Assembly (NCBI GenBank): GCA_029782215.1
Contig: JAKOVD010000107.1
Span: 55,643-119,642 of the forward strand
DNA length: 64,000 nt
From: Chloroflexota bacterium
GTDB lineage: Bacteria; Chloroflexota; Anaerolineae; J102
Direction of reading: 5' to 3'
Shown here: piece after piece, positions 63,805 through 64,000 of the stretch
Layout of the letters: each line of letters starts with the position of its first letter
How positions within the stretch are numbered: the stretch's first letter is position 1
Notes under the pieces: model-generated
What the model saw: only the letters and a program-made list of their open reading frames with translations
Databases searched by the model: none
What the model was told of the DNA's origin: nothing
Made by a program: the position numbers and the translations under genes

Positions 63805-64000
63805 GTGCCTCGTTAGGCCGTATTTTGCATATTCAAATGAAGCCGCTAAGCTGTGCGGCATGGGTAAGCATACGTCCATTGAACTCACATCAGAACAGCG
63901 AAGAGAACTTGAGCAGTTGATTCGCACCGGCGACGCTCCGGCCCGCACCCACACCAGAGCGCGTATCCTGCTTCTGAGCGATCGCAGTAAAGGCCAGAAG
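63805..64000 (+). mobile_element. IS630-type insertion sequence, left end only
   Basis: The element probably starts after the TA at 63803-63804, the usual IS630 target, just beyond the permease start. It carries the N-terminus of an IS630-like transposase from 63860 and runs off the window. The exact terminal inverted repeat cannot be confirmed without the other end. Confidence 0.65.
63860..64000 (+). CDS. IS630-family transposase, N-terminal part (window edge)
   Basis: Forty-seven codons from ATG 63860 to the window end read MGKHTSIELTSEQRRELEQL, then RTGDAPARTHTRARILLLSD. The LT-EQR-ELE-L-R-G-APART-TRARILLL pattern is the helix-turn-helix start of IS630/Tc1-like transposases. The catalytic DDE region lies outside the window. 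Confidence 0.7.
   Translation, partial: MGKHTSIELTSEQRRELEQLIRTGDAPARTHTRARILLLSDRSKGQK

Overview
The window is a high-GC bacterial chromosome segment. The gene mix points to a member of the Chloroflexota (Anaerolineae/Caldilineae-like): a very long kinase-TPR receptor, BNR and SBBP propeller proteins, META and LysM envelope proteins, ABC rather than PTS sugar uptake, and many 'uroporphyrinogen decarboxylase family' paralogues in sugar operons. This placement is an inference from gene content only. No rRNA, tRNA or CRISPR array was seen.

Left part (1-24.4 kb), signalling and cell envelope: a Ser/Thr kinase with a TPR tail; a response regulator/histidine kinase operon; a GT39-like membrane protein; a META lipoprotein; a LysM protein; a five-gene operon (hot-dog thioesterase, left-handed beta-helix transferase, GNAT, DUF692/MNIO-like barrel, lamin-tail/phospholipase-D protein); an ABM protein; an MprF-like protein; an HtrA lipoprotein protease; and a large secreted BNR-propeller protein. 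The response-regulator operon and htrA carry the same unusual promoter: four half-sites at 11-bp steps ending at an identical distance from a -10 box. This suggests one envelope-stress regulon.

Middle (24.4-36 kb): an FGGY kinase diverging from a DeoR-type regulator whose promoter carries three GAAAG boxes at 10-bp steps; a fused E1-alpha/beta 2-oxoacid dehydrogenase; a secreted SBBP-repeat protein containing an in-frame copy of a GTAGGGGCG palindromic repeat; a beta-hydroxyacid dehydrogenase; a PIN-domain toxin remnant cut at a perfect 48-bp palindrome, with its candidate partner; and an E2 acyltransferase with two tandem E3-binding domains. No E3 gene is present.

Right part (36-64 kb): a continuous minus-strand catabolic cluster, read from 63.8 kb leftwards. 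It holds an ABC permease and a triplicated RhaS-like binding lipoprotein, L-rhamnose mutarotase, isomerase and kinase, a class II aldolase that can fill the RhaD step, an iron-dependent alcohol dehydrogenase that can handle lactaldehyde, several polyol/polyol-phosphate dehydrogenases (SrlD-, SorE-, GatD- and sorbitol-dehydrogenase-like), a pentulose-phosphate 3-epimerase, sugar TIM-barrel and cupin isomerases, a PHP protein, an aldo-keto reductase, an MBL-fold hydrolase, a DUF4037 protein and five divergent UroD-like proteins. The upstream end is cut by an IS630-type element whose transposase runs off the window. The interspersed UroD-like paralogues, the triple binding protein and the heptamer arrays between genes are the least conventional parts.
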